Assembly: GCA_023700785.1 (NCBI GenBank)
Contig: JAMPYH010000168.1
Location: forward strand, 1 to 6,294
Source: Candidatus Zixiibacteriota bacterium
Lineage (GTDB): Bacteria > Zixibacteria > MSB-5A5 > GN15 > FEB-12
Length of the DNA stretch: 6,294 bases
Direction of reading: 5' to 3'
Part shown: in pieces, positions 5,297 through 6,294 of the stretch
How the letters are laid out: each line of letters opens with the position of its first letter
How positions within the stretch are numbered: position 1 is the first letter of the stretch
Made by a program: the position numbers and the translations under genes
Notes under the pieces: model-generated
The model's database searches: none
The model's input: only the letters and a program-made list of their open reading frames with translations
Told to the model about the DNA's origin: nothing

Positions 5297-6294
5297 ATGA
5301 AAAAGTTCTGGGCAGTAGCGGCGCTACTTGTGCTCTCGATCACAAGCGGCATCTCAGCGCAGACGGACAAGGACAGCACCGACCTGGCGATCGACAGCCT
5401 GCGCGCGGCGCTGCTCGAGACGAAAGATCGGCTGGAAGGGATGTCCGAAAATCTCGCGACCCTCAACAGCGATGTGGGGATCCTGAAGTACGTGAAGATC
5501 TCGGGCTATTTGCAGACCCGCTGGGAGTACATCGATACCCTGGCGAATTTCGCGAGCGGGCCTGATGTCAAACAGAACAACGGCGCGAGCAACATTTACA
5601 TTCGCCGCGGCCGTATCAAGTTCACGGTCACCCCGAACAGCACCAGCAAATATGTCATCTATTTCGACGCGTCCAAGAACAGCGTGTCGCTGAAGGAGGC
5701 GTATGTCAAGCTGAGCAAGACGCACAATTTCCATTCGTTCGCGCTGACGGTCGGTCAATTCAACTGGCCGTTCGGCTACGAGATCGAGTACTCTTCGTCG
5801 CAGAGAGATTTCCCGGAGCGGAGCGCCGCCGAAAACGCGCTCTTTAAGGGAGAACGGGATCGCGGGATCAATTTCACCTACACCGCTCCGCGCTATTTCG
5901 CCGCCAATATCGGCGTCTTCCAGGGGTTCGGGATCGAAAACAGCGCGTTTACCTGGTGGGATCCGACCAGGCAGAAGGATATCATCGCGCGCGCGAAAGC
6001 GAAACTTGGGATGCTTGATGTCGGCGTCTCGGGCTACTGGGGCGACAATTTCATCGCCGGTACCGCGGCGACCGCGGCGTCAACTTCGTGGACGGATACC
6101 AACGGCGACCATGTGGTTGATTCAAGCGAAGTAAAAAACACCGCGGCCAAAGCGGCGGTCCCCGGATTCTCGAAAGACAAGAATCGGTTTGGCGTTGACG
6201 CCCAGCTGTATCTTGATGTGCTGCCCATCGGCGGGACGGCTATCCGCGGCGAGTATTACGGAGCGACCGACTACGACAGGTCCGACCTGGATGA
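5297..6294 (+). CDS. Outer-membrane porin, phosphate-selective O/P-like, 5' part
   Basis: The gene is open to the window end: 332 full codons with no stop. ATG 5297 is the only sensible start, since an in-frame TGA lies at 5285-5287. AGGAGA (5278-5283) is 13 bases upstream, with a weaker GAAGAG nearer. Residues 1-21 are a signal peptide (MKKFW, hydrophobic core, GISA cleavage before Q22). Residues about 24-63 form a Leu-rich heptad-like segment (L35, L39, L46, L53, L56, L63), probably a periplasmic coiled coil. Beta-barrel strands follow from K67: KISGYLQTRWEY, IYIRRGRIKFTVTP, YVIYFDA, VSLKEAYVKLS, FALTVGQFNWPFGYEIEYSS. The RRGR, 'VGQF..PFG' and 'SS..RDFPERS' features are typical of Porin O/P family proteins. 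The family forms anion or phosphate channels, but substrate cannot be proved here. A presumed surface loop (residues about 252-290) holds a TAATAA repeat and an EF-hand-like loop. Its place behind phoB-phoR supports a phosphate uptake role. Confidence 0.85.
   Translation, partial: MKKFWAVAALLVLSITSGISAQTDKDSTDLAIDSLRAALLETKDRLEGMSENLATLNSDVGILKYVKISGYLQTRWEYIDTLANFASGPDVKQNNGASNIYIRRGRIKFTVTPNSTSKYVIYFDASKNSVSLKEAYVKLSKTHNFHSFALTVGQFNWPFGYEIEYSSSQRDFPERSAAENALFKGERDRGINFTYTAPRYFAANIGVFQGFGIENSAFTWWDPTRQKDIIARAKAKLGMLDVGVSGYWGDNFIAGTAATAASTSWTDTNGDHVVDSSEVKNTAAKAAVPGFSKDKNRFGVDAQLYLDVLPIGGTAIRGEYYGATDYDRSDLD
6062..6079 (+). repeat. In-frame 9-bp tandem repeat in the porin
   Basis: ACCGCGGCG occurs twice in direct succession and encodes Thr-Ala-Ala twice (residues 256-261). 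It lies in a presumed surface-exposed loop, where length change by slippage would keep the frame. Confidence 0.75.
6095..6130 (+). other. EF-hand-like calcium loop in the porin
   Basis: Residues 267-278 read DTNGDHVVDSSE, with Asp at 1, Asn at 3, Asp at 5, Asp at 9 and Glu at 12. This is the full ligand pattern of a canonical EF-hand loop. It sits in a Ser/Thr/Ala-rich stretch between predicted barrel strands, so it would face the outside. Flanking EF-hand helices are not evident, so it is better described as an isolated calcium loop. Confidence 0.6.

Noticed and set aside
5284..5565. ATG 5284 frame as an alternative to the porin
   Set aside because: The translation is low-complexity Arg/Gly/Asp-rich with no signal peptide, and AGGAGA abuts its ATG directly. 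The frame from 5297 gives a clear signal peptide and barrel.

Overview
The window looks like a piece of chromosome from a Gram-negative, probably uncultivated bacterium of the FCB group. Candidate phylum Zixibacteria or a close relative is my best guess. The Gram-negative call rests on an outer-membrane porin with a signal peptide and a membrane histidine kinase with a periplasmic sensor. The lineage guess rests on the minus-strand secreted protein. It ends in a short dockerin-like tail that opens with a Cys-Cys-Val-Gly motif and carries two 'VDL.DL..LI.YL' helices, an ending I associate with secreted proteins of that lineage. This is recognition from memory, not a search.

Layout. (1) Bases 1-249 hold the 3' end of a plus-strand secreted beta-propeller gene (YVTN/YncE type). 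(2) Bases 256-2253, minus strand, hold a complete 665-residue secreted FG-GAP/VCBS repeat protein with ten Ca-binding repeat motifs and the dockerin-like tail. It converges on the first gene with only 6 bases between stop codons. (3) Bases 2254-2492 are a divergent regulatory region. It has a plausible sigma70-type promoter in each direction, sharing the same 9-base -10 region in inverted orientation, plus a PHO-box-like array. (4) Bases 2493-3179 and 3181-4971 are a tightly coupled two-component system, a PhoB-type response regulator and a PhoR-type histidine kinase (sensor, HAMP, PAS, HisKA, HATPase). (5) Bases 4972-5296 are a 325-base gene-free leader with CTAACA repeats, two of them at 11-base spacing, and a hairpin. 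(6) From base 5297 to the window end is the 5' part (332 codons) of a porin resembling the phosphate-selective OprO/OprP family. It has no stop in the window.

Working model: the kinase and regulator respond to phosphate limitation and control their own operon and the downstream porin through CTAACA-type direct repeats with an 11-base step. The gene order, the family identities and the repeats are consistent with this, but the ligand of the kinase and the substrate of the porin are inferred. The two beta-propeller proteins at the left are probably unrelated cell-surface or secreted proteins. I found no tRNA, rRNA, CRISPR array, insertion sequence or convincing intrinsic terminator.
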